64,000 bases of DNA, from assembly GCA_001898385.1 (NCBI GenBank), contig MKTT01000071.1, forward strand, positions 1 through 64,000, in the 5' to 3' direction. This DNA comes from Planctomycetales bacterium 71-10 (GTDB taxonomy: Bacteria > Planctomycetota > Planctomycetia > Isosphaerales > Isosphaeraceae). A program made the position numbers and the translations under genes. The notes below the pieces were generated by a model, which saw nothing but the letters and a program-made list of their open reading frames with translations, was not told where the DNA came from and made no database searches. Shown in pieces: positions 27,927 to 36,566 of this stretch. How positions within the stretch are numbered: the stretch's first letter is position 1; the number at the start of each line of letters is the position of its first letter.

Positions 27927-28643
27927 TCAGCTCCAGGCCGTGCCGTCGTAAGAGGATGGGGCGTGCGTGTCGAGGTTCCAGACCACCATGCCTTCCCTGG
28001 GGGATGGGATGGCGTCGCGCTGCGCCTCGCTCATGCGGGGCCAAGGCATCGCCGCCTTGGCGGTGGATTGCACGTCGAAAATCGCGTTCTCGTCGGGCGT
28101 CCCACCAATCCCCACGCCCGAGGGGGCGTGCATCTCGATCAGGTCCTCGCCGAGGGCGATCCGCACCGAGCCGTCGAGCGACTGGAACACCGCCCTGGCC
28201 GAGTCTTCCGGGGCGATCGCCACGCCTCGCATCATGACGTCGGGGATGAACATCGCGTCGGAGAAGCTGTGCATCCGCCGGGTGTTGGGCGGCGATGCGG
28301 ACCAGGTCTGGCGGAACAGCGAGATGTCGCGGTCGTTGGCCTTGATCCAGCCGAGGTCGCCGGAGCTGACCGGGAAGCTGAGCACGAAGCCGCCGCCGCC
28401 GAGCTGGAGGACGGGGACCTCGGCCACCTGGGCCCGCTGGACCACGACCCTGTCGGTGGTCACCGAGGCGATCAGCGGCTGCACCTGCGCCACGTTGCGG
28501 GCCCGGTCGTAGGCCATGACGGCGGCCGGGAGCATGTCGTCCCAGCGTTGCTGCGTCTTGGTCAGGAACAGGCGGAGCAGCCCCGCCAGCGAATCGACGT
28601 CGGCCGGGTTGCGCGACGGCGGAGAATTGCGGAAATCGGTCAT
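27927..28643 (-). CDS. Baseplate spike protein (Gp138/gpV-like)
   Basis: 238 residues. The N-terminal domain has MAYDRARNVAQVQPLI followed by VLQLGGGGFVLSFPVSSGDLGWIKANDRDI, the Gp138 N-terminal/OB-fold pattern of the central spike. The end has the fibre-like words NLDTHAPSSYDGTAWS. It pierces the host envelope below the tail tube. Its start overlaps the hub stop. Confidence 0.8.
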   Translation of the reverse strand: MTDFRNSPPSRNPADVDSLAGLLRLFLTKTQQRWDDMLPAAVMAYDRARNVAQVQPLIASVTTDRVVVQRAQVAEVPVLQLGGGGFVLSFPVSSGDLGWIKANDRDISLFRQTWSASPPNTRRMHSFSDAMFIPDVMMRGVAIAPEDSARAVFQSLDGSVRIALGEDLIEMHAPSGVGIGGTPDENAIFDVQSTAKAAMPWPRMSEAQRDAIPSPREGMVVWNLDTHAPSSYDGTAWS

Positions 28644-29506
28644 CCGTCCACCCCTTGATAATAGGCGAGGTTCGAGCAGGCGAGCGTGTACCAGAAGGGC
28701 GTCTCGCGGCTGGCCGCCTCGAAGTTGAGCTGCACGACCTTGTAGGAGCCGTTGGCGGCGGGGTTGAGCTTGCTGACGATCGTCACCCCGCAGCCGACCT
28801 TGATCGCCGGGTCGATCATCGCGCGGACGACGACGCCGGAGTCGGTGACCTGCGGGATGCCGACCATGCCGGTGTCGGCCGAGATCAGGACGTCCGCCCC
28901 GTCGCGCAGGGCGTCGTGGTCGAGCACGACCAGCGTGGAGCCGTCCACGAAGGCGTCGACGTCGCCGGCGAGCGCCAGCTGCTCGATCTGCCTCTGGGCC
29001 GAGCCCGAGACCGACCAGTTGGACACGAGCTTGCCCGCCTGCCGGGACTGGAAGCTCAGCTCCAGGCCGTTGGCCCGCGCCACGTTGGAGGCGAGCCGGT
29101 CGAGGGCGGCGAGGCCGCCCGCGTTCGACCCGGCTATGACGCCGGTGAGCAGGTTGTTCGTCAGCGCCCTGAAGGTGATGCCTATGTCGGGGGGCTGGGT
29201 CATCCCGCCCTGGAAGGCGTAGCCCTCGTAGAGGCGGAAGAGGCCGGTCGACTCGCGGCCGACGTCGAGGGCGATGTTGATCGGGGTGCGTTCGACGCCG
29301 GGCCGGGCGAGCGGGGAGGCCTGGGTCAGGATGTAGTTCTGGGCTTCGCGCGTCAGGTTGAAGACGCGCACCTGGGCCTCTCCCTGGATGCCTCCCGCGT
29401 ATTTGCGCCCCGAAGCCTGGATCGCGAACTGCTGGTCGAACGACTGCGGGCCGGAAGGGAGCTGGACGGTCAGCCGCATGAGGCGGCCGTCGAAAGCCGA
29501 GGGCAT
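28640..29506 (-). CDS. Baseplate hub protein
   Basis: 288 residues. Sequence words such as QVRVFNLTREAQNYI, LRDGADVLISADTGMVGIPQ and KVGCGVTIVSKLNP are characteristic of baseplate hub proteins of the gp27/gpD type in this phage group. It lies between the plug and the spike gene, the expected place. Confidence 0.75.
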   Translation of the reverse strand: MPSAFDGRLMRLTVQLPSGPQSFDQQFAIQASGRKYAGGIQGEAQVRVFNLTREAQNYILTQASPLARPGVERTPINIALDVGRESTGLFRLYEGYAFQGGMTQPPDIGITFRALTNNLLTGVIAGSNAGGLAALDRLASNVARANGLELSFQSRQAGKLVSNWSVSGSAQRQIEQLALAGDVDAFVDGSTLVVLDHDALRDGADVLISADTGMVGIPQVTDSGVVVRAMIDPAIKVGCGVTIVSKLNPAANGSYKVVQLNFEAASRETPFWYTLACSNLAYYQGVDG

Positions 29507-29511
29507 GGGCC

Positions 29512-29901
29512 TTACGCGTATCCCTGCGGGGCGAACCGCAGCGGGAGCGCGGCGACGGGGTCGAAGTCGGCCGCGGTGACGGGGGGCGTCTTGGGCGAGC
29601 GGATCGCGGCCAGCTCGGCGGCGCCGATGTAGATCAGGTGCTGGCTGACGTTGAATTTCGCGTAGTCGGGCAGCTCGAAGTCCTGCGTGGCGAAGAAGAA
29701 GTTCCCCGACTCCTCGTATTCCGCCTGAAGGATGAACGACCCGGCGACGGCGCGGGCGTTGTCGACTACGGGGGCGCCGTCCCGCGACAGGCTCACGGTC
29801 ATGACCCCGGCCGCCGCGCGGATCGCGACGTCCCAGGTCGCCCCGTCGAGGATGACGGTGAAGGCCTGGTTGGGCAGCGAGGCTATGGGAATCTGGAGCA
29901 T
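29512..29901 (-). CDS. Baseplate plug-like protein
   Basis: 129 residues. Starts IPIASLPNQAFTVILDGATWDVAIR and has ESGNFFFATQDFELPDYAKF, a pattern I associate with the small DUF6983-type baseplate plug protein that sits before the hub. One base overlap with the Dit-like gene. Confidence 0.6.
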   Translation of the reverse strand: MLQIPIASLPNQAFTVILDGATWDVAIRAAAGVMTVSLSRDGAPVVDNARAVAGSFILQAEYEESGNFFFATQDFELPDYAKFNVSQHLIYIGAAELAAIRSPKTPPVTAADFDPVAALPLRFAPQGYA

Positions 29902-30482
29902 CAGAGCAGCCGGCCGAGGTCGGCGTAGGAGGCGATCGATGTGGCCGCGGCGAGCGCCTTGCGGCCGAGGACGGCGGCGGATTGCAGCCCCCCGCTCGCC
30001 AGGTCGAGGTTCGCCGGGTCCGCCGGGGAATAGGTGGAGGCGCCGGGGGCCAGCAGCACCTGCTTCAGCCGCAGCAGCATGGCGATGGCGTCGTAGAGGT
30101 CGGGATTCTCCTCGTGCGGCATGTCGGCGATCACCATGTTCAGGTAGACGCCGGTCTTCGTCTGGACCGAGAGGTTCGTCGCGTTCGCGAAAGCCTGGCG
30201 GATCTGCGCGTAGGTCGACCCGTAGAACTGGACCGGGATGAGCAGCGAGAGGTCCACCTCCACGGGGTTGATCACGTGGTGGTCGGCGATGATCACGCCG
30301 TTCTCGGCCGGGTGCTCCATGATCCGCGAGGTCTCGCGCACCGAAGCCTTCATGGGGCGGGCTTCGGCGAAGACCTGCGTGAATCCGTCGTACACCGCCA
30401 CGACGTCGACGTTCGAGCCGAGCGCCAGCAGCTCCAGGGCGGCCGCGAGGTTCGAGGAGAGGGCGGCGGGGATCAGGGCCAT
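29901..30482 (-). CDS. Dit-like distal tail / baseplate protein
   Basis: 193 residues starting MALIPAALSS. The segment SRIMEHPAENGVIIADHHVINPVEVDLSLL split in two here (SRIMEHPAENGVIIADHHV and NPVEVDLSLLIPV) is the Dit-like N-terminal motif. It should form the ring between tail tube and hub. The ATG overlaps the tape measure stop as ATGA. Confidence 0.75.
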   Translation of the reverse strand: MALIPAALSSNLAAALELLALGSNVDVVAVYDGFTQVFAEARPMKASVRETSRIMEHPAENGVIIADHHVINPVEVDLSLLIPVQFYGSTYAQIRQAFANATNLSVQTKTGVYLNMVIADMPHEENPDLYDAIAMLLRLKQVLLAPGASTYSPADPANLDLASGGLQSAAVLGRKALAAATSIASYADLGRLL

Positions 30483-31987
30483 CAGTAGGCGACCCCGTCG
30501 TCGATGTTGCTCATGGCGGACCTCAGGTGGGAATTCAGCTCCTGGCCGATCGCCGCCGAGATGCCGGCGGCGTCGGTGGCCTGGGTGTGGACGTTGATCT
30601 GGTCGATCTTCACGCTGGCGGTGGACCCGCCGGAGGATGACGCGTTGAAGGGCGCGGAGCCGGCGATGTCGAGCGCCATGCGGGCGCGCCGGACCGACTG
30701 GCCCCGCCAGTCCGCCGGGTTTTCGAAGTCGCGGGTGAAGATCGCGGAGGCCTGGTCGATCCCGGAGGCGTCGCGGAGCCTGGGGCCGATCCCCGTGGCT
30801 TCCAGTTCCCACGCGGCGGCCTTCCGCTGGTCCTCGGCCGAGGCCGTCTTCACGTCGATGCCGGTGTTCTTGAGGATGCGGTCGCGGCGCGCCGGGTCGT
30901 GCCATTGGAAGAGCCCGAACGAGGTGCCTCCGTCGCCGACGGCGCGGGGGTCCCCGCCGCTCTCGGCCTGCTCGTTGGCGACGATGACGGCGGCCTGCTC
31001 GCGGGTGTAGCCGCGTGAGATCCAGAAGTCCATCGCGGCCTTATGGCCGCCCCTTGCGTCGGCGCTGGACGGGTCGCTCGCCTTACCGCCGAGCCAACGG
31101 ACGACGGACCCCACGCCCTTGCCGGCGAGTATCCCGCTCAGGGCCCCGAAGGCCCCGTACGTCTCGACCTTGCTCTCCTTGAGTATGGGGGCGAGGTCGC
31201 TGAACTTGTCCAGCACCTTCGTCACCGCGGGGAGGACGTCGCCGCTGACGACGCTGAACATCTGGTCGATGCTCTGCGTGGCCCTGGACCACGACTCGGC
31301 GAATTCGTCGGCGGCCTTCGCCTGCTGGCGCGTCACCTCGGCGTGCTCCTTGCCCTGCCTGATCCGCCGCTCGAACTCCTCGTCGGAGGACTCCAGCAGC
31401 CGCACCAGCCCCGGGTCGGAGACGCCGAGCTGGGCGAGGTAGTTGGCCTTGCCGCTCGGGGACATGCCTCGGATCGCGGCGTGGTAGCGACGCATGAGGG
31501 TGTCCACGCCCGGCAGCGGGAGCCCGGCGGAGGACGCCGCGCCGAAGGCGGCCTGCAAAGCGGACTGGAACCCGCCCACCGTGCCGCCCGCCTGCTCGAC
31601 GGCGTAGGCGTAGGCCTTCATCTCGCGGGTGTTCACGCCCATGATCTGCGACTGGATCGAGATCTGGCGGTTGAAGTCCGCCGCGTTCAGCACGCCCGAC
31701 TTGAGGGCCGCGAACGAGAGATACGCGCCGCCGGCGACGGCCAGCGATTCGAACATCTTCGCGTAGGCGCCGCCCGTCTCCTCGACCGCCTTGCGCTCGT
31801 CCTTCAGGTCGCGAGTGACTTCCTGGCGCTGCTTGCGGAGCTCCTGAAGCTGCTTGCTCTCGGCCTCGCTCCTCTGCTTCCCCTTCGCGGCGAGCTCGGA
31901 GATCTGCCTGTCGAGGTTCTTGACGTCGTTCGACGCGCCCTTCGCGTCGGTCTTGAAAATCAAATAAAAGGTATCTAAGACACTCAC
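30482..31987 (-). CDS. Tape measure protein with tail lysozyme domain
   Basis: 501 residues, short for a tape measure, so the tail may be short. Residues about 10-75 are a charged coiled coil (ISELAAKGKQRSEAESKQL). Residues about 315-440 hold the phage tail lysozyme fold (WISRGYTREQAAVIVANEQA, ESGGDPRAVGDGGTSFGLFQ) that cuts peptidoglycan at entry. It starts at GTG overlapping the HNH gene's stop (GTGA), and its ribosome site (GGAG) lies inside the HNH coding sequence. Confidence 0.82.
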   Translation of the reverse strand: MSVLDTFYLIFKTDAKGASNDVKNLDRQISELAAKGKQRSEAESKQLQELRKQRQEVTRDLKDERKAVEETGGAYAKMFESLAVAGGAYLSFAALKSGVLNAADFNRQISIQSQIMGVNTREMKAYAYAVEQAGGTVGGFQSALQAAFGAASSAGLPLPGVDTLMRRYHAAIRGMSPSGKANYLAQLGVSDPGLVRLLESSDEEFERRIRQGKEHAEVTRQQAKAADEFAESWSRATQSIDQMFSVVSGDVLPAVTKVLDKFSDLAPILKESKVETYGAFGALSGILAGKGVGSVVRWLGGKASDPSSADARGGHKAAMDFWISRGYTREQAAVIVANEQAESGGDPRAVGDGGTSFGLFQWHDPARRDRILKNTGIDVKTASAEDQRKAAAWELEATGIGPRLRDASGIDQASAIFTRDFENPADWRGQSVRRARMALDIAGSAPFNASSSGGSTASVKIDQINVHTQATDAAGISAAIGQELNSHLRSAMSNIDDGVAY

Positions 31988-32502
31988 CTGGCAAAATCTC
32001 CATGATACTTCAGACGAGCTTCCGTTGCCATGCGTGCCGCCTCCTCAAGGTCGTCGAAGTATCCGATGATGATTTGCCTCCCGTTCCGTCGCAGTCGAAC
32101 TTCCCATTTCTGAACCGGCTTGGACCAGGAGACGTTCTTGTGACCGGATTTATTGTTTCGCTGGAGGGTTCTATTCCATAGATTCTCGTAAGGAGTTGCC
32201 TCGCGAAGATTTCTTAGACGGCAATCAGACCGATCGCCATTTATGTGATCAAGGTCGTGTTCCGGCCATCGTTCATGAGAGACCAGCCAGGCGATGCGAT
32301 GAGCGAGATGGACGCGACCGTCCAGGGATACAACTTTGTAGCCATTCACATTGATTCCGCCAGCTTTGCCTCCGGGTCTAATCTTCTTCGAGGTCGTCGC
32401 CTTTCTTGTGAACTCGCCGGTTTCCGGATCGTAGTCGATAAGTTTTCTGACGCGATCGAGCGTGATGTCGTTCCTGTAGTATCTCTTGTATCCTCCAGTC
32501 AT
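31984..32502 (-). CDS. HNH homing endonuclease with AP2 DNA-binding domain
   Basis: 172 residues. The HNH core is HRIAWLVSHERWPEHDLDHI with NGDRSDCRLRNLREAT. The C-terminal AP2 domain is NKSGHKNVSWSKPVQKWEVR with GYFDDLEEAARMATEARLKY. It has its own strong AGGAGG ribosome site and lower GC than the tail genes. It sits between the tail chaperone and tape measure, a common landing place for free-standing homing endonucleases in phages. The overlap with the tape measure start suggests long co-evolution. Confidence 0.88.
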   Translation of the reverse strand: MTGGYKRYYRNDITLDRVRKLIDYDPETGEFTRKATTSKKIRPGGKAGGINVNGYKVVSLDGRVHLAHRIAWLVSHERWPEHDLDHINGDRSDCRLRNLREATPYENLWNRTLQRNNKSGHKNVSWSKPVQKWEVRLRRNGRQIIIGYFDDLEEAARMATEARLKYHGDFAR

Positions 32503-32559
32503 AAGCCTCCTAAATATTGGGGGGGCTTACGATACACCGATTATCTTAATATTCAAGAC

Positions 32560-32799
32560 TCATCTACGCCTCGCCTTCGCCGACTCGGCGGCGGCGTGAT
32601 CGTTGCAACGCGCGACCATATGGACCTCCCACAGCCAGAACGCCCTCTCCAGAGAGTAGACGGTCTCTAGTTCGTGGAGGGTGGCGAGCCGGCTTGCGAC
32701 GATCGCGCCAATAAATCCGTCAACGTTCGGAAAGTCGACTCCTGGAGCTTCGCGGCGAACCCCTGCAGGTACTCGGAGATCCGCCCATCGCGCAAAAAA
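32560..32799 (-). CDS. Frameshifted C-terminal part of the tail assembly chaperone
   Basis: In the -1 frame relative to the chaperone gene, an open stretch runs from the slippery site to TGA at 32560-32562 with no stop. It encodes words such as VDGFIGAIVASRLATLHELE and TVYSLERAFWLWEVHMVARC, which look like genuine chaperone T-domain sequence, while the frame has no good start of its own. A -1 shift at residue 104-105 would give a fusion of about 182 residues against 146 for the unshifted product. This matches the G/GT arrangement of many tailed phages. Confidence 0.7.
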   Translation of the reverse strand, partial: FFARWADLRVPAGVRREAPGVDFPNVDGFIGAIVASRLATLHELETVYSLERAFWLWEVHMVARCNDHAAAESAKARRR

Positions 32800-33107
32800 C
32801 TGACGTTGTACTCCAGCATCGCCATCTCGACCTTCGCGAGCGTCTCGAAGTCGGGCACGTGGTTGTTCACCAGGGCCCGCGTGGACAGGCGCAGCGGCGA
32901 GCCGTTCGCGTCCACCGCGACGTAGGACATGAGCTTGAGCATCGTCTCCTCGCCCACCTTGTAGTCGCCCAGCTTCGGCAGGGCGCTCAGCGGGTATTTC
33001 GCGACGATCTCGCGGCCGTCGACGGCCGGGAACTTGGAGAGGGTGTAGGTGCGTTCGACGCCGTCCTGGTCGGCGACGACGAACGGCTTGGGCTGGATGA
33101 GGTCCAT
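32667..33107 (-). CDS. Tail assembly chaperone (unshifted product)
   Basis: 146 residues. Begins MDLIQPKPFVVADQDGVERT, a tail chaperone-like opening, and includes GREIVAKYPLSALPKLGDY. It lies between tail tube and tape measure genes, the conserved chaperone position. Its 3' end overlaps the -1 frame extension. It should coat the tape measure before tube assembly. Confidence 0.75.
   Translation of the reverse strand: MDLIQPKPFVVADQDGVERTYTLSKFPAVDGREIVAKYPLSALPKLGDYKVGEETMLKLMSYVAVDANGSPLRLSTRALVNNHVPDFETLAKVEMAMLEYNVSFLRDGRISEYLQGFAAKLQESTFRTLTDLLARSSQAGSPPSTN
32793..32799 (-). promoter_or_regulatory. T-TTT-TTG slippery heptamer for -1 frameshifting
   Basis: On the minus strand the in-frame codons are AGT TTT TTG CGC, giving the X-XXY-YYZ heptamer T TTT TTG with the zero frame correctly placed. 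The -1 frame is open from here to 32560. This is a canonical phage tail-chaperone slip site. Confidence 0.75.
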
Positions 33108-33111
33108 GGGC

Positions 33112-33555
33112 CTAGCCGATCGAGTTCTGGAAGGTGAACGTGTAGGTCTTGCTCTTCATGCGCCCGGCGGAGGCCACGCTCTTGCCGAACGGGGCGTTCG
33201 TCAGCCGGCCCGACTGGAGCGTGATCTGCGTGCCGTCCGGATAGATCCCGGTCAGGGTGATCGAATCGAGGGCGGGGGCCTTGCCGCGGCCGGGGCGGTT
33301 GGCCTGGGCGAGGATGCCGAGGTTCGCGTCGTCGGGCGAGCCGGGGATGACGGAGATGCTCACGTCGATCGGCACGGCGCGCGACCAGACCACGAGGTCG
33401 CCGTTGACGCCCATCGCCTTGTCGGCGATCTGCACGGAGGGGATGTCGAAGGGGTCGGAGTCGTCCGCGAACTGCGTCACGACGAACCCGGCGGGGAAGG
33501 TGCTCGACGCGATCACGTTGACGACGAGCCCGAAGCCCGAGATGTCTTGTGCCAT
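33112..33555 (-). CDS. Tail tube protein
   Basis: 147 residues, beta-rich. Words such as AQDISGFGLVVNVIAS, VWSRAVPIDVSISVIPGSPD and KSKTYTFTFQN suit the tail-tube proteins that follow DUF3383-type sheaths (DUF3277-like). The tube polymerises inside the sheath. Confidence 0.75.
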   Translation of the reverse strand: MAQDISGFGLVVNVIASSTFPAGFVVTQFADDSDPFDIPSVQIADKAMGVNGDLVVWSRAVPIDVSISVIPGSPDDANLGILAQANRPGRGKAPALDSITLTGIYPDGTQITLQSGRLTNAPFGKSVASAGRMKSKTYTFTFQNSIG

Positions 33556-33568
33556 GGATTGAACCTTT

Positions 33569-35077
33569 CTAGATGAGGATGTCCGTGCCGTCGATGCGGC
33601 GGATCGTATCGTCCTTGCTGTATATGATCGTGTACGTCGCCTTCCACTGCGTCACGCCGCTGGCGACGTACGATTCGATGACGCAGCCCACCCAGTAGCC
33701 GACGTCCTGCACCTGGTGCCACGCCGCGTTGTCGCCGGTGGCGTTGGTGATGTAGAGCTTCTGCGTCGAGTTCAGGGGCTTTCCCACCGAGATCACGCCG
33801 TTGAACAGGGCCAGGTCGATCACCTCCTGGAGGGAGGCGAGGATCTGGGCGCGGCCGGTGGAGTTCGCCGAGACCCGCGAGAGGGCCAGCAGCAGGTTCA
33901 TCAGCCGCGCCGTGCAGGCCGACTTGAACCAGATCTCGTTGCAGTAGGTGTTCTGGTCCGACGGGTCGCTCGCCAGGCCGAACATAAGGCCGCGCTGGTA
34001 GAACGAGACGTTCTGCCCGGCGCTCTGGGTGCGGCCGTAGTAGTTCACCAGCAGGGAGTCGTAGAGGTCGGCGTCCCCGTCGGTGGTCACCGACGGGGTG
34101 AGGTCGAACTCCTGGAACATGAAGTTCTGGACCGCGCTGCGGCCGTTGTAGTTGGTGGCGGCGAGGATCATCATCGGGCACATCTCGGGATACTCGGCCG
34201 CCAGCGGGGCGAGCGTCAGCGTGCTGCCTCCGATTCCGCGCAGGGCCGAGCTGAGGGCGGAGGCGTTGGAGGCGGTGCACGGCACCGAGTACATGAACTT
34301 CACGTTGCTGGGCAGCGAGTCGTTCCACTCGGCGGCCGAGACGACCTCGTCGAGGGAGAGCGCGTCCATGAACGCGAAGCTGCCGAAGTTGTCGTTCGTG
34401 TTGTTGAGCTGGGTGAGCATGTCGGGGATCGTCCGGGCGCCCTGGCCGTTCGAGAAGATCGCGCCCGCGAGCCAGCCGAGGGGCGAGGCCAGGTCGTTGC
34501 TCACGGCCGCCGTCACCGCGACGGAATCGTCGCCGGAGGCGCCGGAGGTCAGGTTGAAGGAGCCGCGCGTGGCGTCGAAGGCCACCGTCGCCCCCGTCCA
34601 GGCGGAGCCGCCGGAAGAGTACGCGCGGATGGCGGTCTGGATGATCCCGGCCACCGCGGACAGCGAGCCCGCCGCCGAGCAATTGATCCCGGTCAGCGTG
34701 TGGGTGGCACCGCCCAGCGTCAGCGTGAAGGAGCCCGACGAGATGGCCGTGAATGCGGGGAGGAGCGCGGGATTCGGCTTGCCGTAGATGCGGGACGGGA
34801 CGTCGGCGTCCTCGTTCCAGAACCAGAAATTCAGGGCCTGGGGGGAGGTCACGTTCTTGCTCACCCAGCCGAAGTAGAAGGTCGCCCGCTTGTATTCGTC
34901 CGAGGTCGTGCCGAAGTACGAGCCGACGTTCGCGGCCGAGGCGAACGACAGGAACGTCCCCGTCGGGCAGAGCGGGTTGGTCGTGATCAGCATGGCGTTG
35001 AGCTGCCGGACGCCGAGGTTCGCCCCGGCGCCGACGCCGGAGGTCACGCGGATGTAGCGGGATATGTCGATCGACAT
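33569..35077 (-). CDS. Contractile tail sheath protein (DUF3383-like)
   Basis: 502 residues. Starts MSIDISRYIRVTSGVGAGAN, with LNAMLITTNPLCPTGTFLSF, KRATFYFGWVSKNVTSPQAL and a C-terminal domain ending KATYTIIYSKDDTIRRIDGT. This is the DUF3383 sheath pattern. Together with the J-like, hub and spike genes it shows a contractile tail. Confidence 0.88.
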   Translation of the reverse strand: MSIDISRYIRVTSGVGAGANLGVRQLNAMLITTNPLCPTGTFLSFASAANVGSYFGTTSDEYKRATFYFGWVSKNVTSPQALNFWFWNEDADVPSRIYGKPNPALLPAFTAISSGSFTLTLGGATHTLTGINCSAAGSLSAVAGIIQTAIRAYSSGGSAWTGATVAFDATRGSFNLTSGASGDDSVAVTAAVSNDLASPLGWLAGAIFSNGQGARTIPDMLTQLNNTNDNFGSFAFMDALSLDEVVSAAEWNDSLPSNVKFMYSVPCTASNASALSSALRGIGGSTLTLAPLAAEYPEMCPMMILAATNYNGRSAVQNFMFQEFDLTPSVTTDGDADLYDSLLVNYYGRTQSAGQNVSFYQRGLMFGLASDPSDQNTYCNEIWFKSACTARLMNLLLALSRVSANSTGRAQILASLQEVIDLALFNGVISVGKPLNSTQKLYITNATGDNAAWHQVQDVGYWVGCVIESYVASGVTQWKATYTIIYSKDDTIRRIDGTDILI

Positions 35078-35087
35078 GGGTGGCTCC

Positions 35088-35627
35088 TTAGATGGGGATG
35101 ATCTGGTATTCCTCGATCGCCACGACCGGCGAGGTCGTGACGACGACGCGGTCGTGGGTGAAGGTCGCGTCGAAGGACGGCGACGCCTCGAACCGCTGGC
35201 GGTCGTCGAGGAAGTAGGGATTGCGTACGTCCGTCACGCGCAGCACGCCGACGCCCCGCGCCTCGAAGGCGGCGATGGCCGCCGAGGACTGGAGCGTGTA
35301 GGCCGCGAGGTTGAGCACGTCCGAGGCGGTGTATTGCCGCGGGGCCTTCGGGTCCTGGGTCGCCAGCGCCGAGAACTGGAAGGTCGTCTCGTACTTCTGC
35401 AGCTCGGTGTGGACCATCCTGGAGTTCTGCTCGTCCCACGCGTCGCTGACGCGCGGGAAGCCGACGCGGCGGTCGCCGATCTTGTAGAGATAGCCGGTGG
35501 GCTCCGTGTTGGCGCCCTGCTGGGTGGGCTGGAACGCCTGCTTGATCGGCAGGCCGGGGATTCCGGCCGCAGCCTCCTGCGCGATGATCGTGGCGCGGAT
35601 CAGGGCGATGAGTTCGTTGTCGAGCAT
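35088..35627 (-). CDS. Tail completion / neck protein (LIC_12616-like)
   Basis: 179 residues. ELIALIRATIIAQEAAAGIP opening, then IKQAFQPTQQGANTEPTGYL and ETTFQFSALATQDPKAPRQY, the LIC_12616-like family used by many phages with this gene order. Probably caps the tail tube at the head end. Confidence 0.7.
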   Translation of the reverse strand: MLDNELIALIRATIIAQEAAAGIPGLPIKQAFQPTQQGANTEPTGYLYKIGDRRVGFPRVSDAWDEQNSRMVHTELQKYETTFQFSALATQDPKAPRQYTASDVLNLAAYTLQSSAAIAAFEARGVGVLRVTDVRNPYFLDDRQRFEASPSFDATFTHDRVVVTTSPVVAIEEYQIIPI

Positions 35628-35652
35628 GGCGCGTCCTCTCTGGTTGCCGGCG

Positions 35653-36018
35653 TCAGCAGGGCACCTGGACGCAGAGGATCTGGTCCCAGCCGTCGATGCC
35701 GTGCCACGGGGTCGCCGACAGTACCTGGTATTTCCGCCCCTGGAACACGACCTGGTCGCCGGAGACGTCGCGCGTGACGTCGATGAACTTCCGCGGGGCG
35801 TAGACGTTGATGTAGTTGCTCTGGAATTCCAGCCCGTAGGCCTGGTAGAGGTTCCGGGGGACGGGCTGGATGCTGCCCTGCACCCTGACGGGAGGGCAGT
35901 ATTCGGCCACGTCCTCGCCGATCTCGTTGGTCGTCCGCGATTTGAACTTGTAGTAGGTGAAGCTCTGCTTCGCGATCACGGTCTGGGCGGCGGAAAGCAG
36001 ATTTGAGCCTGGTATCAC
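35653..36018 (-). CDS. Head-tail connector / collar protein
   Basis: 121 residues starting from GTG 36018, which overlaps the preceding stop as GTGA. Beta-rich, with QGSIQPVPRNLYQAYGLEFQ and VFQGRKYQVLSATPWHGIDG, typical of phage collar proteins in this position. Confidence 0.65.
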   Translation of the reverse strand: MIPGSNLLSAAQTVIAKQSFTYYKFKSRTTNEIGEDVAEYCPPVRVQGSIQPVPRNLYQAYGLEFQSNYINVYAPRKFIDVTRDVSGDQVVFQGRKYQVLSATPWHGIDGWDQILCVQVPC

Positions 36019-36566
36019 TTGGCCTCCGTGACGTGCGTGAGGGTGGTGATCAGCAGGCCCGTGTCGAAGAGCGGCTTCGTGGGCGTGCCCGCCGCGAGCT
36101 TGTAGCCCGGCTGGTTCACGCGGGAGGCGGCGATGCCGACCGTCTGACCCGTCACCTTCAGCGAGGGGTCCTTGTGCTTCATCGCCCGCAGCTCCAGCGT
36201 GATCGGCGAGAGCGGGGGCGAGGTGATTTGATTGATGGTCTCCTTCACGTCCTCCTGCGCGCGCCCCCCGATCGCGTCCATGACCTGGAAGGCGGTGCGG
36301 TCGCCCCGGAGGATCGCCTTCGCGCCCTGGGCGGCGTACCCGGCCCATGCGGTCCGCTCCTGCATGATCGTGGGGCGGAAGAAAGGGCGGGGCGGGGTGG
36401 AGCCGTGGCCGTATTCGTTCAGTGACGCGGCGTACGCTACGGGGACCCCCGTTTCGTACTTTGCGCCTGGAAACCATCCGATCTTCGTCTCGACGCGGGC
36501 GAGTTCCTTCAGGCGAAGTTCCAGCGTCTCGAAGGCCTTGGGATTCGATCGCTTCACGCCAGCCAT
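36015..36566 (-). CDS. HK97 gp10 / gpS-like virion morphogenesis protein
   Basis: 183 residues starting MAGVKRSNPK. Contains VAYAASLNEYGHGSTPPRPF followed by FRPTIMQER, the pattern of gp10/gpS tail completion proteins, then ending with GTPTKPLFDTGLLITTLTHV. Connects head to tail. Confidence 0.78.
   Translation of the reverse strand: MAGVKRSNPKAFETLELRLKELARVETKIGWFPGAKYETGVPVAYAASLNEYGHGSTPPRPFFRPTIMQERTAWAGYAAQGAKAILRGDRTAFQVMDAIGGRAQEDVKETINQITSPPLSPITLELRAMKHKDPSLKVTGQTVGIAASRVNQPGYKLAAGTPTKPLFDTGLLITTLTHVTEAK

Noticed and set aside
32760-32763. GGGG run as the frameshift site
   Set aside because: It could allow a slip, but the T-TTT-TTG heptamer 30 bases upstream is canonical and in register.
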